A stretch of 64,000 bases of DNA from Hahella sp018986435 (GTDB taxonomy: Bacteria > Pseudomonadota > Gammaproteobacteria > Pseudomonadales > Oleiphilaceae): assembly GCF_050749805.1 (NCBI RefSeq), contig NZ_CP192738.1:6634001-6698000 (forward strand). Direction: 5' to 3'. The notes beneath the pieces were generated by a model. That model made no database searches, was not told where the DNA came from, and saw only the letters and a program-made list of their open reading frames with translations. Positions 17,969 to 27,378 of this stretch are shown piece after piece; positions within the stretch are counted from its first letter, which is position 1; each line of letters opens with the position of its first letter. The translations under genes were made by a program, and so were the position numbers.

Positions 17969-18865
17969 TCAGTCTGCGACGGGCGCCTCAGGCGGTTGAT
18001 AAGACGTGCTCTGTATTGCGGATGCGACGGCGTTACGCCCGGCTTCGCTTTCACGCACGCCGTCCCGCTGCGGACGGGCGATATGGTGCGCGCGAAACTG
18101 ACGCTCCACCCTCATCACCACATCACTTTGGAACGCCTTCTCAAAGCGGACGTCCAACACATAAGCCTTGGCCGTCAGGCGCACCGCCAGACGATCCGCC
18201 AGCGCCACTTCCGTCATGACGCAACTGATCGGCTTCTTCAGAAAAATGAAGCGGCTGGTGGCCAACACTTCATAAACAAGGTTTTGCGCCAGTTCCAGAT
18301 CCGCATCAAGAGACAGATAAAACTCCGTCACCACCATCATGTCCAACGCGCCGGTATTGCCGCTGGAAACGGTCTCCGTGATAAAACGGGAGTTGGGAAT
18401 CGTCACCATGTTGTCGTCCAGCGTGCGCAGACGCACTGAGCGCAGGCCAATGCTGACAATCTCACCGTAGTCATCGCCGAACGCCACCCGATCCCCTACC
18501 TGAAAAGGCCGGTCAAACAGCAACATAATGCCGGCGATCATGGACGCGGCGATGTCCTTCAGCGCGAAGCCAATGGCCACTACGGCGCTGCCGCCTATAG
18601 CCAGCAGGAACTCTTTTGGCGGTTCGATCACCGTGACCAGCAGCCAGTAGGTTCCACCGATGTACCAGATGAAGCTGAATAAGGTGATCACCTGCAAGGT
18701 CAGGAAACGCTGGCTGGGCAGCTTGTCCATCAGGCTGTCGGACAAATGCCGGGCCGCCCGGTTAACCCCCCAAAGGATAAAAATACCCAGGGCCAGCAGC
18801 GCAATTTTGCCGGGCTCGAACAGCCCGCCCAGTTGCAACAAGTTTTCGACTGATTGGTTATCCAT
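17969..18865 (-). CDS. MscS-family mechanosensitive channel
   Basis: A 298-residue protein with three N-terminal membrane helices and an MscS pore/beta domain. The family pore region is visible in AIGGSAVVAIGFALKDIAASMIAGIMLLFDRPFQVGDRV, cut here by natural subdomains, followed by the beta-domain words GEIVSIGLRSVRLRT and IPNSRF. It would open on membrane tension to release small solutes. Its start overlaps by 8 bp the end of the large membrane ATPase gene upstream, so the two are translationally coupled. The C-terminal 30 residues are low-complexity. Confidence 0.9.
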   Translation of the reverse strand: MDNQSVENLLQLGGLFEPGKIALLALGIFILWGVNRAARHLSDSLMDKLPSQRFLTLQVITLFSFIWYIGGTYWLLVTVIEPPKEFLLAIGGSAVVAIGFALKDIAASMIAGIMLLFDRPFQVGDRVAFGDDYGEIVSIGLRSVRLRTLDDNMVTIPNSRFITETVSSGNTGALDMMVVTEFYLSLDADLELAQNLVYEVLATSRFIFLKKPISCVMTEVALADRLAVRLTAKAYVLDVRFEKAFQSDVVMRVERQFRAHHIARPQRDGVRESEAGRNAVASAIQSTSYQPPEAPVAD

Positions 18866-21809
18866 GCAGAATATTCTTCCTGCCCAGGTAAGTGGTTAAA
18901 GCCGGATACCAAAGCGCATGCACGCGATATCTGTCCTTTTCATCTCCCCACAAAATACCCGCCGCGCAGCCGGATTTCAGCGTCTGCCGCACCATCGCCA
19001 GCGGCAGAGTCGTGGCTGCGGCGATCTCCTGCGCGGTGAGATTCTCATGCTGAATCACCGCCGCCAGCATAAAGCACTCATCGTCCTGCAGAGCGTTCAG
19101 CACGGAGGTCGCCACACGCTGGGGAATGCCGATCTCCACCGTGCGGTGATCGAAACGGGCGGATTCCAGCCACAGATGCAACGCGGTCAATGGATTGCCC
19201 GCGCTCAGCTCCCACATCAGGTTGAAGACGCGGGTGTCAGCGGCTTTGAAGGACGCAGACTCCGTGCCCGCCAGCGCCGACAGCAACAATTCATCGTAAC
19301 GCAAGCGTCTGTGTGAGGCATGATGACGGGACAACAGCAGCTTGCGAATATCTGTAGGACTCCACTTGGGCATGGCGATGATCGTGGAGAACTGATGATG
19401 ACGCTGGAAGACCCGACTGAGATAACGCCAGGTCGGCGCATGCATGACGACAATCCAGAAGGTGTCTGGAGAAGCGTCATTGAGATGCTGCAGGAAGACT
19501 TTGACGCCCTCCAACGTCCCTACTTGCGCCAGTAAAAAGTTTTCCGCCTGATCGACAATCACGACTTTTTTCTGCGCAGCCGGCGCGTCCCCTTCCTTTC
19601 GGTCTGCGCCCGCGGCCGCAGAGTCAGCGAGAAAGGCCGTCACCGCTTCCACGGAAGTCAGCTTCGGCGGCGCGCTGAGAAAACGCACCGGCGTCTTGTC
19701 CCAATGTTTCTCAAACTGGCTGACCAGAGACGTCTTGCCGCTGCCGTGCTCACCCACCAGCAACAGCATATTGTCCTCGCCCGGCTTTTCCGCCCAGTCG
19801 GCGGCCGGTTTGGTCAAGGTCGCCAGCAGTGCGTCCTGAGCAATAACCGCCTGCTCCTCGCGAGGACGATCCAACATCCAATAACGATAAGAGCGGGCCT
19901 GATATTCATCCGCTTCCGCGTCGTCGCCCTCTGTCTCCGCGCTGGTGGCGGTTTCCAGATGCAGGCGCAGAATGCGCACGCTGAGAGAGCGGTAGGCGTC
20001 GAACTGTCCCAGCAGTTGATGCAAACGCAGCAACAGATCCCAACCCTGCGCGACAATGAACAGCAGCGGCCACCAGGGGATGATCCAGGGACGGTCCAGC
20101 AGAAGCGAACAGGACTCCCGCGAGTTCACCTTACTCAACCGGCAAATGAACTTGCGGCAGACATCGCCATGACGACGCAACGACAGCACCGCCAGACACC
20201 ACAGATACAGAATCACAGCGCTCTGTACGATGAAATAGACGTATCCGCCTCCCGTGGCTAACGCCATTTCCCGCAACGCCCAACACACCACGGCGCTGAC
20301 CGCCAGACGTCCCGCCTCAGCCCGCAACAGTTCGCCGGTCTGCTGAGTAACGAACACGCCGCTTTGTCCATACATGCGGGAAAACAGCCACTCGCTCATG
20401 ACCCGGATGCCGCGGAACAACGCGTAAGCCACGCCCAAGGGGCGCAGCAGATGAAACAGATACCAATGAGAGGGAGACAAATTGCTGAGGGTGACGGACA
20501 GCCACCAGATCATCAGCCAGGGCGCATTGGGTTTCAGCACCCAGAACAGACCGTTGACCAGCCGCATGGCGGCGGTCTGTCCCAGCAGCCGCAACAGTCG
20601 TCGCTGCAACTGCGACAGCGCCTGGGTCGACCAGGCTGCGGCCCGCGCCATCAACCAGGCGGCCAGGGCCAGCAAAATCACCTGCAACGACCACAGCGAC
20701 AACAGCGTTATTTGCTCGTGGCGCTCTTGAGCCAGTCTGTATTCTTCCACGACCGGGCCGACCAATGCATTCAGGGTCATTTCCGGCAGCATGATCAACT
20801 CCTGCCGCAACCCGGTCCACTCCCGCTGCGGCTCACGCCAGGTGCGCAACGCAGCTCTCACGCCATCGTCCGCAATGCGGTGATTGCGCAGATAAGTCGC
20901 CTGCACCCGCAGAGACTCTATAGCTTCAGCCAGCGCCTGGGGCCGCGCTTGCAAATCCGGCAGCCGCGTCGCCAGTTCCCGCACGGGATTGCCGCTCTGC
21001 GCCAGGATCTGCGGCCACAAGTCGTCCAGGCTCCCGGACGCTGCGTCTACATATAAATGCGCAGCCAATTCCGCCAGCAACGTCTGCGTGCGTTGACTCA
21101 TCGCCGCCAGACGCTCTACGGCGGCGGCGCGGCGCACCGCTTCGGCCTGGGCTTCAGGGTCGGTTGCGGATTTACCTGCCTCCGGCGAAGACGGGGTTGG
21201 GCTCGCTACCGCTGCGTCAGGCCCAACGTTTTGCGACGCCGCCTGACGTTGCGCCAGTTCCGCCGTCAATGGTTGCAGGCGCTCCAGCTTCAACAGCAGA
21301 CGCTGCAACGCCCATCGGATATCCGCGGGTTGAGTAAGCAACGCCAGCCGCGCGTCCCGCAGTTGGGTTAATTGAGCAGTCAGCTCCCCCTGCAGCGCCT
21401 GCATCGGTTTGAGCAGGCGCGCGCACTGATCCAGCCCCGACGGTGAGATAGGCAGATAGCCGTCAGAGCGCAGCACTTGCAGGTAATCCGCTACGGCGGA
21501 ATCATCATCCAGCGCCACCGGCGTTAAATGCGATAGTTGAAATCCAGGCTCCACCTCACCCCGTCGCAACGCGGCGAAAGACGCCAGATCACGTTGCGAC
21601 TCCGCCAGACGCACGCGCCATTGTTGCTCCAACAGAGAAATGGCGTCGCAAGGATCACGGGCGAGAGCAGGTTGATGCATCGCCAACAACGCAAAAAGCC
21701 CCATCAGGGCCCAGCGCCATCGCGACAATAAGACGGCAGGAACAGGAATGCCGCAGCGGCGGCTGGCGCCGCACGCTACGGAAAGAAAGGTGCGCATCGA
21801 AGACATCAA
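18858..21809 (-). CDS. Large membrane protein with C-terminal P-loop ATPase, coupled to MscS
   Basis: This 983-residue protein has no match that I can name. It starts with a Sec-type signal (ending LARDPC, about residue 50). A long helical, Gln/Ala/Leu-rich region follows (about 55-365) that resembles the periplasmic coiled coils of KefA-like channels. Several membrane helices span about 370-620. The cytoplasmic part holds an ATPase domain with Walker A GEHGSGKT (686-693) and Walker B VVIVDQAEN (about 749-757). A C-terminal winged-helix-like segment (TAQEIAAATTLPLAMVRQ) completes it, as in STAND-type NTPases. It overlaps the MscS gene, suggesting an ATPase that senses envelope state and gates or assembles the channel. 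That role is inference. Confidence 0.75.
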   Translation of the reverse strand: MMSSMRTFLSVACGASRRCGIPVPAVLLSRWRWALMGLFALLAMHQPALARDPCDAISLLEQQWRVRLAESQRDLASFAALRRGEVEPGFQLSHLTPVALDDDSAVADYLQVLRSDGYLPISPSGLDQCARLLKPMQALQGELTAQLTQLRDARLALLTQPADIRWALQRLLLKLERLQPLTAELAQRQAASQNVGPDAAVASPTPSSPEAGKSATDPEAQAEAVRRAAAVERLAAMSQRTQTLLAELAAHLYVDAASGSLDDLWPQILAQSGNPVRELATRLPDLQARPQALAEAIESLRVQATYLRNHRIADDGVRAALRTWREPQREWTGLRQELIMLPEMTLNALVGPVVEEYRLAQERHEQITLLSLWSLQVILLALAAWLMARAAAWSTQALSQLQRRLLRLLGQTAAMRLVNGLFWVLKPNAPWLMIWWLSVTLSNLSPSHWYLFHLLRPLGVAYALFRGIRVMSEWLFSRMYGQSGVFVTQQTGELLRAEAGRLAVSAVVCWALREMALATGGGYVYFIVQSAVILYLWCLAVLSLRRHGDVCRKFICRLSKVNSRESCSLLLDRPWIIPWWPLLFIVAQGWDLLLRLHQLLGQFDAYRSLSVRILRLHLETATSAETEGDDAEADEYQARSYRYWMLDRPREEQAVIAQDALLATLTKPAADWAEKPGEDNMLLLVGEHGSGKTSLVSQFEKHWDKTPVRFLSAPPKLTSVEAVTAFLADSAAAGADRKEGDAPAAQKKVVIVDQAENFLLAQVGTLEGVKVFLQHLNDASPDTFWIVVMHAPTWRYLSRVFQRHHQFSTIIAMPKWSPTDIRKLLLSRHHASHRRLRYDELLLSALAGTESASFKAADTRVFNLMWELSAGNPLTALHLWLESARFDHRTVEIGIPQRVATSVLNALQDDECFMLAAVIQHENLTAQEIAAATTLPLAMVRQTLKSGCAAGILWGDEKDRYRVHALWYPALTTYLGRKNILHG

Positions 21810-21839
21810 ATTTCGATTACGTCCGCAGACAGGAGGGGG

Positions 21840-22493
21840 TTATCCCACTTCCCCTTTTTCGATGACTTGCGTTTCCTGCTGGGCATGGGTCAGCCACTCC
21901 TGCATTAACGGATCGCTCCAGGTCGTTTCAATATAGCCTGCGCAAACCGCGTTGACTTCAACGCCATAGGTACGGAAACGGGACGTCACCGGCGCGTAGA
22001 AGGCGTCAGCGATACTCCATTCTCCAAACAACCAGGGGCCGCGGTCCGCGAAGGCTTCCCGACACTGGGTCCAGATTTCGCAAATACGCGCGACTTCTTC
22101 CCGGGTCTCCTCATCCAATTCCACCCGGCGGCCGCTTGCACGACAGTTCATCGGCATGGAGCCGCGCACGCCAAAGAAACCAGAGTGCATTTCCGCAGTC
22201 ACAGCGCGGGCCCAAGCCCGATCCAGAGAGTCCCGGGGCCAGAATTCAGGCTTCTGTTCCGCCACCCATTCGGCGATGGCCAACGAATCCCATACCGGAC
22301 GGCTGTCAATCAACAGCGCCGGCACTTTCCCAGCCGGGGAGTATTCCAACAGTTTTTCTTTGTAACCCGGCGTCATCAGGGGGACAAACACCTCTGAAAA
22401 CGCCAGCCCGCTGCGCTTCAATGGCAGCCACGCGCGTAAAGACCACGACGAGTAATTCTTATTGCCAATAACGAGAGTAAGTTCAGTTTGCAT
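21840..22493 (-). CDS. Glutathione S-transferase family protein
   Basis: A 217-residue soluble protein with the thioredoxin-like N-terminal GST domain (TLVIGNKNYSSWSLRAWL, with GKVPALLIDS and the SLAIAEW substrate loop) and an all-helical C-terminal domain ending with the N-capping region WSIADAFYAPVTSRF. The NYSSWS segment gives a Ser/Tyr-type active site. It probably conjugates or reduces small electrophiles with glutathione. It lies 30 bp upstream of the large ATPase gene on the same strand. Confidence 0.9.
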   Translation of the reverse strand: MQTELTLVIGNKNYSSWSLRAWLPLKRSGLAFSEVFVPLMTPGYKEKLLEYSPAGKVPALLIDSRPVWDSLAIAEWVAEQKPEFWPRDSLDRAWARAVTAEMHSGFFGVRGSMPMNCRASGRRVELDEETREEVARICEIWTQCREAFADRGPWLFGEWSIADAFYAPVTSRFRTYGVEVNAVCAGYIETTWSDPLMQEWLTHAQQETQVIEKGEVG

Positions 22494-22861
22494 AAGTCCT
22501 CCTTTGACTGGACAACTTTAGATCAAATTATCCGGCAATCCTAGATGGCGAGTGAAAGAAGTATTAATTTCATAGAGTTGCGTGTGTTTGGCCGGAAAAA
22601 TCTTTTTACGCAGGCGAACTATGAAAACGGCCGCTTTTCTGTCAATTTATGGGGCCGGATAAGAAACTGACTCAGCATTTAATGCGAATCCGTCTATTAT
22701 TATTTAATTACAACTGTTCCTTGAACGGCTGCAGCATGCTTCCGAGGCGTTTCCGCAGGGAGAATTCGAGGTCCAAAGCCCGAAAAAAATTTGCCTGTCC
22801 GTCATTCAAAGCTCATGCTTGTCGGTTATTTTTATGAAGGAAATGGTCATTTGAGGGCGTC
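22494..22861. other. 368-bp divergent intergenic region
   Basis: The stretch separates the GST gene (minus) from the SUOX-like gene (plus). It is A/T-richer than its neighbours and should hold both promoters. An ORF of 62 codons inside it has no protein-like character. I see no stable hairpin or repeat. Confidence 0.4.
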
Positions 22862-23368
22862 ATGAAAGCACTGCGTCTTATATTGGTAGTATTCGGGCTG
22901 GGATTGATTTGCGCCCCCGCCCTCGCAGAGGGACTCAATGCGCCACAGGGAAGGGCCGTGCTTACCGTCAGCGGTAAAATCGCCAACACTAACGGTAGGA
23001 ACGTAGCGAAATTCGATCTGGCTATGCTCGATCAACTGCCCCAGCACAGCATCAAGACCAGTACGCCCTGGTTTGATGCGCCGAAGACATTTTCCGGCCC
23101 GCTGGCGCGTGATCTGATGAAACTGGTGGGAGCGCAGGGCGGCAAAGTCAAAGCCATCGCTCTGAACGACTACGCCACCAACATCCCGATTCAGGATTTT
23201 CAAACCTATGATGTCGTGCTGGCCACGCGTATAGATGGAGAAACGTTAAACATCAGGGAAAAAGGTCCGGTTTTCGTCATCTACCCCTTCGACCTTGTCC
23301 CCGAAACCAAAAATGAAATTTTCTTTCAACGTTGCATATGGCAACTTGTTCAGATAAAAGTCGAGTAA
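22862..23368 (+). CDS. Periplasmic SUOX-fold (molybdopterin-binding-like) protein
   Basis: A 168-residue secreted protein: Sec signal to about residue 22 (ALA cleavage), then one domain with the oxidoreductase molybdopterin-binding fold pattern (LTVSGKI, FDLAMLDQLPQHSIKT, FSGPLARDLMKLVGA, IALNDYATNIP, GPVFVIYPFD). The domain is small and lacks the usual cofactor-binding Cys in the centre; its only mature cysteine is close to the C-terminus (FQRCIW). It is therefore more likely a sensor than an enzyme. It precedes a hybrid histidine kinase by 34 bp, a pairing that supports a periplasmic input role. Confidence 0.7.
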   Translation: MKALRLILVVFGLGLICAPALAEGLNAPQGRAVLTVSGKIANTNGRNVAKFDLAMLDQLPQHSIKTSTPWFDAPKTFSGPLARDLMKLVGAQGGKVKAIALNDYATNIPIQDFQTYDVVLATRIDGETLNIREKGPVFVIYPFDLVPETKNEIFFQRCIWQLVQIKVE

Positions 23369-23402
23369 CCCGCGTAACGCGTCATTTTCAGAGTAGATAT
23401 TT

Positions 23403-25202
23403 TTGGTAAAGCGAATTCGGTCGATTCTCGGTGTTGTATTAGCCGCCGCAACAGTCATACTCGCCATCGCCGTTACCGCCACCATAGTCACGTTACGCGA
23501 AGGTGCGTTGGAGGTGCGAGTCGCGAAGGACGATTTGTATTGGTCTATTCATCAGATCGAAGTGGAAGTGATGAATATGCTGATCATCGCCCATGCGCTG
23601 CAGCATGGCGACCACCTGCCGGAAGATCTGGATATCCGTTACTCGGTGCTGCTTAGCCGCACCGATCTGTTCAAGAAAGGCGAGTTTCGCGAGGCCATCA
23701 GCCTGCTGCCCAAAACCCAGGCCCTGATGACCTCCGTCACCTATCAGATCGAAGCCCTGTCGCCTTTATTCGACAACGCCGTCAACGACCCGGACCCGAT
23801 ACTCCCCGAACTGATCGACAAGCTCGACGAAACCCGCCGCATCGCCCATGAACTGACGCTGATCGCCCACCAGGAGCAGGTGACGCTGCGAGTGGCGAAG
23901 CGGGACGAGCTGGCCAATATCTTCTTCTATGCGGAAGTGCTGCTGTCCGTGCTGGCGGTAACCGTATTGATCGGTTTCATTTCCCTGTACTGGCTGATGT
24001 ATCTGGCGAAACAGGCCAAGGTCGAAGCCGATTTCCACCGCCGTCGGGCGGAGGCCAACAGCGACGCCAAGAGCCGTTTTCTCTCCAACATGAGCCACGA
24101 ACTGCGCACGCCGCTGAATGCGGTCATGGGCTTCGCCCAGCTCATGCAGATGGAAAGCCGCAATCTGTCCCGTGAGCAGATGCAGAACATCGACGAAATC
24201 TACAAGGCCAGCGAGCACCTGCTCTCTCTTATCAACGACATCATGGATCTGTCCAAGATCGAGAGCGGCCAGCTCAGCATCAGTATCGAGCCCTGCTCCG
24301 TGCAGTCTCTGGTTAATGAGTCCGTGTCCATGATTCGCTCCATGGCGATGATGAACAACATCAGCGTCTATGAGCCGGAAGTGCGCCTGGATTATCTGAT
24401 CAAGGTGGATCGCACCCGCATGGTTCAGGTGCTGACCAATTTCCTCACCAACGCCATCAAGTACAATCGCAAAGGCGGCTGGGTGAAGGTCGAGCTGGAG
24501 CACGAAAGCCGCAGCGGCATGCTATGCCTGAGCGTGGCGGACAATGGCATCGGCATTCACAAGAAAGATCACCACAAGGTATTCAAACCCTTCGAGCGCC
24601 TGGCTCAGGATATGGCGATCGAAGGCACCGGCATCGGACTCGCCCTCAGCCAACAGTTGGTGCTGTTGATGAACGGGCAAATCGGCTTCAAATCCAAGGA
24701 AGGCCAAGGCAGTCTGTTCTGGGTGAAATTCCCGATTCTCGATGTGGTCAAAGCCCAGGACCGCAGCGCCGTCAAAGCCGTGTCGCCGCGCCCGCCGGAT
24801 TTGGAGATTCTGGCTGCGCCCAAAGCCACGGTGCTCTATATCGAAGACAACTACTCCAACATTCGCTTGATGGAGAGCCTGTTCGCCAGTCTGCGCAACG
24901 TCCAGTTGCTGACCACCAACAATGGCGAGCAAGGTATCGCCATGGCGCGCACTTATCGTCCGCAACTGGTGCTGCTGGATCTCAACCTGCCCACTACTTC
25001 CGGGCTGGATGTCTGCTCCCGCTTTCAGGAAGACCCGGAACTCGCCGACATCCCCATCGTCGCTGTCACCGCCAATGTGAACGGCAGCCAGGAAGCCAGT
25101 CGGCTAGGCCTCAAGTTTCAGGAGTTCATCCTCAAGCCCATCGACGTGGAGCTGATGAAGTCCACTATCTTCAAATACCTCGGTCGCCCACAGGCGCACT
25201 AG
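23403..25202 (+). CDS. Hybrid sensor histidine kinase
   Basis: The 599-residue frame has no early ATG. An in-frame stop at 23394 leaves TTG 23403 as the best start. Order of parts: membrane helix about 8-30, periplasmic sensor about 31-180, second helix (LLSVLAVTVLIGFISLYWLMYL), HisKA with FLSNMSHELRTPLN (His 232), HATPase with NFLTNAIKYN, DNGIGI and GTGIGLALSQ, then a receiver domain (VLYIEDNYSN, phospho-acceptor Asp 526 in LLDLNLP, FILKPID). It lacks an HPt domain and a DNA-binding output, so another protein must relay the signal. The SUOX-like gene upstream is probably its periplasmic partner. Confidence 0.9.
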   Translation: MVKRIRSILGVVLAAATVILAIAVTATIVTLREGALEVRVAKDDLYWSIHQIEVEVMNMLIIAHALQHGDHLPEDLDIRYSVLLSRTDLFKKGEFREAISLLPKTQALMTSVTYQIEALSPLFDNAVNDPDPILPELIDKLDETRRIAHELTLIAHQEQVTLRVAKRDELANIFFYAEVLLSVLAVTVLIGFISLYWLMYLAKQAKVEADFHRRRAEANSDAKSRFLSNMSHELRTPLNAVMGFAQLMQMESRNLSREQMQNIDEIYKASEHLLSLINDIMDLSKIESGQLSISIEPCSVQSLVNESVSMIRSMAMMNNISVYEPEVRLDYLIKVDRTRMVQVLTNFLTNAIKYNRKGGWVKVELEHESRSGMLCLSVADNGIGIHKKDHHKVFKPFERLAQDMAIEGTGIGLALSQQLVLLMNGQIGFKSKEGQGSLFWVKFPILDVVKAQDRSAVKAVSPRPPDLEILAAPKATVLYIEDNYSNIRLMESLFASLRNVQLLTTNNGEQGIAMARTYRPQLVLLDLNLPTTSGLDVCSRFQEDPELADIPIVAVTANVNGSQEASRLGLKFQEFILKPIDVELMKSTIFKYLGRPQAH

Positions 25203-25471
25203 ACGCGCCTGGCCCTCCAGCCACATTCATACCTGCTTTACGTTATCGCGCCGCGCTGTTTCCAACGAAACTTGGATATTTTACGGCTTTTCGTTTTATA
25301 TTAACGGCATAGGTCTATTCACGCTGGCGCAGCCCCTCGGGCCTGAGGCGCAGCTGGCGCGCGCGCGGCGGCGCTTGCTGTGCGGGTAGGCCATCAAAAA
25401 AAGAAAAAGGGTTCAGGACGGCGTCGGTCGGATGCGCTCCGGCAGCGCCGACGATACTAATAAGCATAGAA

Positions 25472-26284
25472 ATGGATGCGATTATGGACAAAGCAGTACA
25501 CGCCTGCAGGATCTGCATGGGCGGTGTGAATTATGTGGGAGCCACGGACTTCAACAAATCCGGCAGTGATCATTTTGAAGGCCGCCGGGTCTTTCCCCCG
25601 TCCCTCATTCAAGTCGATTACTACCGTTGCCGCGAGTGCGGCTTCATGTTCACGCCCTATTTTGACGATTGGAGCGATGCGGACTTCGAGCGGCAGGTGT
25701 ACAACAGCGACTACCTGAAAGCCGATCCGCCCTTCGCCGGTGAGCGCGCCGCTCGCCTGTCGCAATTCCTGACCCGCGCCCTGGGCGATGATCTAAGGAA
25801 TGAGTCCCTGCTCGACTTCGGCGGCGGCGAAGGGCATCTGGAACGTCTGTTGCGTCGTCAGGGCTTCAGCGATTGCGCTACTTACGACCCTCACCATCAC
25901 GCCAACTGTAAAAAGCCTTCCCGGATTTACAACCTGGTCACCACCTTCGAAGTGGTGGAGCATGTCAGCGATCAGCACAACCTGTTCAAAGAGCTATGTT
26001 CGTTGGTGGCGCCGAACGGCGCGCTGCTGCTGAGCACGCTGTTGCAGCCCAGAGATATTGAAATGCAGGGAGTGGATTGGTGGTACGCCTGTCCGCGCAA
26101 TGCGCACATGGCGTTTCATACCCGCCGCAGTCTGCAGCGCGTGTTACAAACTCACGGCTTTTATCTGGAATCGCTCAGCGACGAATTGCACATCGCATTC
26201 CGCCGCCCGAACGTGATCAGCGACAAATTCCTCAGTCTGGGAGCCGCATCCGTGCAGGTCAACGATAGCGTCTGTGCGGGCTAG
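25472..26284 (+). CDS. Class I SAM-dependent methyltransferase with N-terminal Zn ribbon
   Basis: A 270-residue protein. The N-terminus has a CxxC pair (CRIC, 12-15) and a second pair in YYRCRECGF, forming a probable zinc ribbon, as in C-methyltransferases of deoxysugar or small-molecule pathways. The Rossmann core starts with LLDFGGGEGHLERLL (motif I), then TTFEVVEHVSD and LVAPNGALLLSTL. The likely reaction is methyl transfer from S-adenosylmethionine to a small molecule; the substrate is unknown. A 269-bp gap without a gene precedes it. Confidence 0.85.
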   Translation: MDAIMDKAVHACRICMGGVNYVGATDFNKSGSDHFEGRRVFPPSLIQVDYYRCRECGFMFTPYFDDWSDADFERQVYNSDYLKADPPFAGERAARLSQFLTRALGDDLRNESLLDFGGGEGHLERLLRRQGFSDCATYDPHHHANCKKPSRIYNLVTTFEVVEHVSDQHNLFKELCSLVAPNGALLLSTLLQPRDIEMQGVDWWYACPRNAHMAFHTRRSLQRVLQTHGFYLESLSDELHIAFRRPNVISDKFLSLGAASVQVNDSVCAG

Positions 26285-26325
26285 TCGATGATGAGAACCG
26301 CCGCATCCACTGCGGCGGAAGCCGC

Positions 26326-27378
26326 TCAGTTCAACTCGCCACTGCATTCAAAACGCTTGAGTTGTTCCTCATAGGGAACCGTGTTGAAGCCTTTGTCCTG
26401 CAGCCATTGAGGGTTGTAGTAAGTATCCAGGTAACGCTCGCCGCCGTCGCAGATCATACTGACGACTGAACCAGATTCGCCCCGGGCGCGCATCTCCGCC
26501 AGCAATTGTACGGTGGCGTACAGGTTGGTGCCGGTGGAGCCGCCGCAACGACGATTCAATAAATGCTGCAGCCAGCTTAGCGACGCCATGGAAGCCGCAT
26601 CCGGCACCTTGATCATGCGGTCCACAATACCAGCGATAAAAGACGGCTCCACGCGCGGACGACCAATGCCTTCAATGCAGGAGGGTTGCGTCAGAGTCAG
26701 CGACGCATCGCGGGTCTGGTAGTAATCGTAGAACACCGAATTTTCCGGGTCCGCCACGCACAGCCGGGTGGCGTGCTGCTGATAACGCAGATAGCGCCCG
26801 ATCGTGGCGGAGGTGCCGCCAGTGCCCGCGCTCATCACAATCCAGGTGGGAATAGGAAAAGGCTCCGCCCGCATCTGCTGGAAAATGGATTCGGCGATAT
26901 TATTGTTGCCGCGCCAGTCCGTCGCCCGCTCCGCGTAAGTGAACTGGTCCATATAATGGCCGTCGACTTCCCGCGCCAGTCGCTCCGCCTCATCATAAAT
27001 GCTGCCCGTGCTGACCTTATGGCATTTACCGCCGTAGAACGTAATCTGATCCAGCTTCTGCTGCGACGTGGACGCCGGCACCACCGCGATGAAAGGCAGT
27101 CCCAGCAAGCGGGCGAAATAGGCTTCGGACACCGCCGTGCTGCCGGAGGACGCTTCAATGATCGTCGTCCCCTCACGAATCCAGCCGTTGCACAGCCCAT
27201 ATAAAAACAGGGAGCGCGCCAGGCGGTGTTTCAGGCTGCCGGTGGGGTGGGTGGATTCGTCTTTCAAATAGAGATGAATATCTGGAATGCAGGGCAGATC
27301 GACCTTGATCAAATGCGTGTCCGCCGAACGTTGGAAATCCGCTTCAATCTTCTGAATCGCCTCACTGACCCAACTCAT
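26326..27378 (-). CDS. PLP-dependent cysteine-synthase-like enzyme
   Basis: A 350-residue fold-type II PLP enzyme. The Schiff-base lysine is K50 in HPTGSLKHR, the substrate loop is EASSGSTA and the phosphate-binding glycine-rich loop is SAGTGGTSATIGRYL. Compared with CysK/CysM the sequence is divergent and somewhat longer, as in the subgroup annotated as cysteine synthase family proteins. A beta-replacement or beta-elimination on a serine or cysteine derivative is likely. No cysteine-biosynthesis genes are adjacent. Confidence 0.85.
   Translation of the reverse strand: MSWVSEAIQKIEADFQRSADTHLIKVDLPCIPDIHLYLKDESTHPTGSLKHRLARSLFLYGLCNGWIREGTTIIEASSGSTAVSEAYFARLLGLPFIAVVPASTSQQKLDQITFYGGKCHKVSTGSIYDEAERLAREVDGHYMDQFTYAERATDWRGNNNIAESIFQQMRAEPFPIPTWIVMSAGTGGTSATIGRYLRYQQHATRLCVADPENSVFYDYYQTRDASLTLTQPSCIEGIGRPRVEPSFIAGIVDRMIKVPDAASMASLSWLQHLLNRRCGGSTGTNLYATVQLLAEMRARGESGSVVSMICDGGERYLDTYYNPQWLQDKGFNTVPYEEQLKRFECSGELN

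Noticed and set aside
22649..22837. 62-codon plus-strand frame upstream of the SUOX-like gene
   Set aside because: No ribosome site, no protein-like composition and it lies in an A/T-rich promoter gap.
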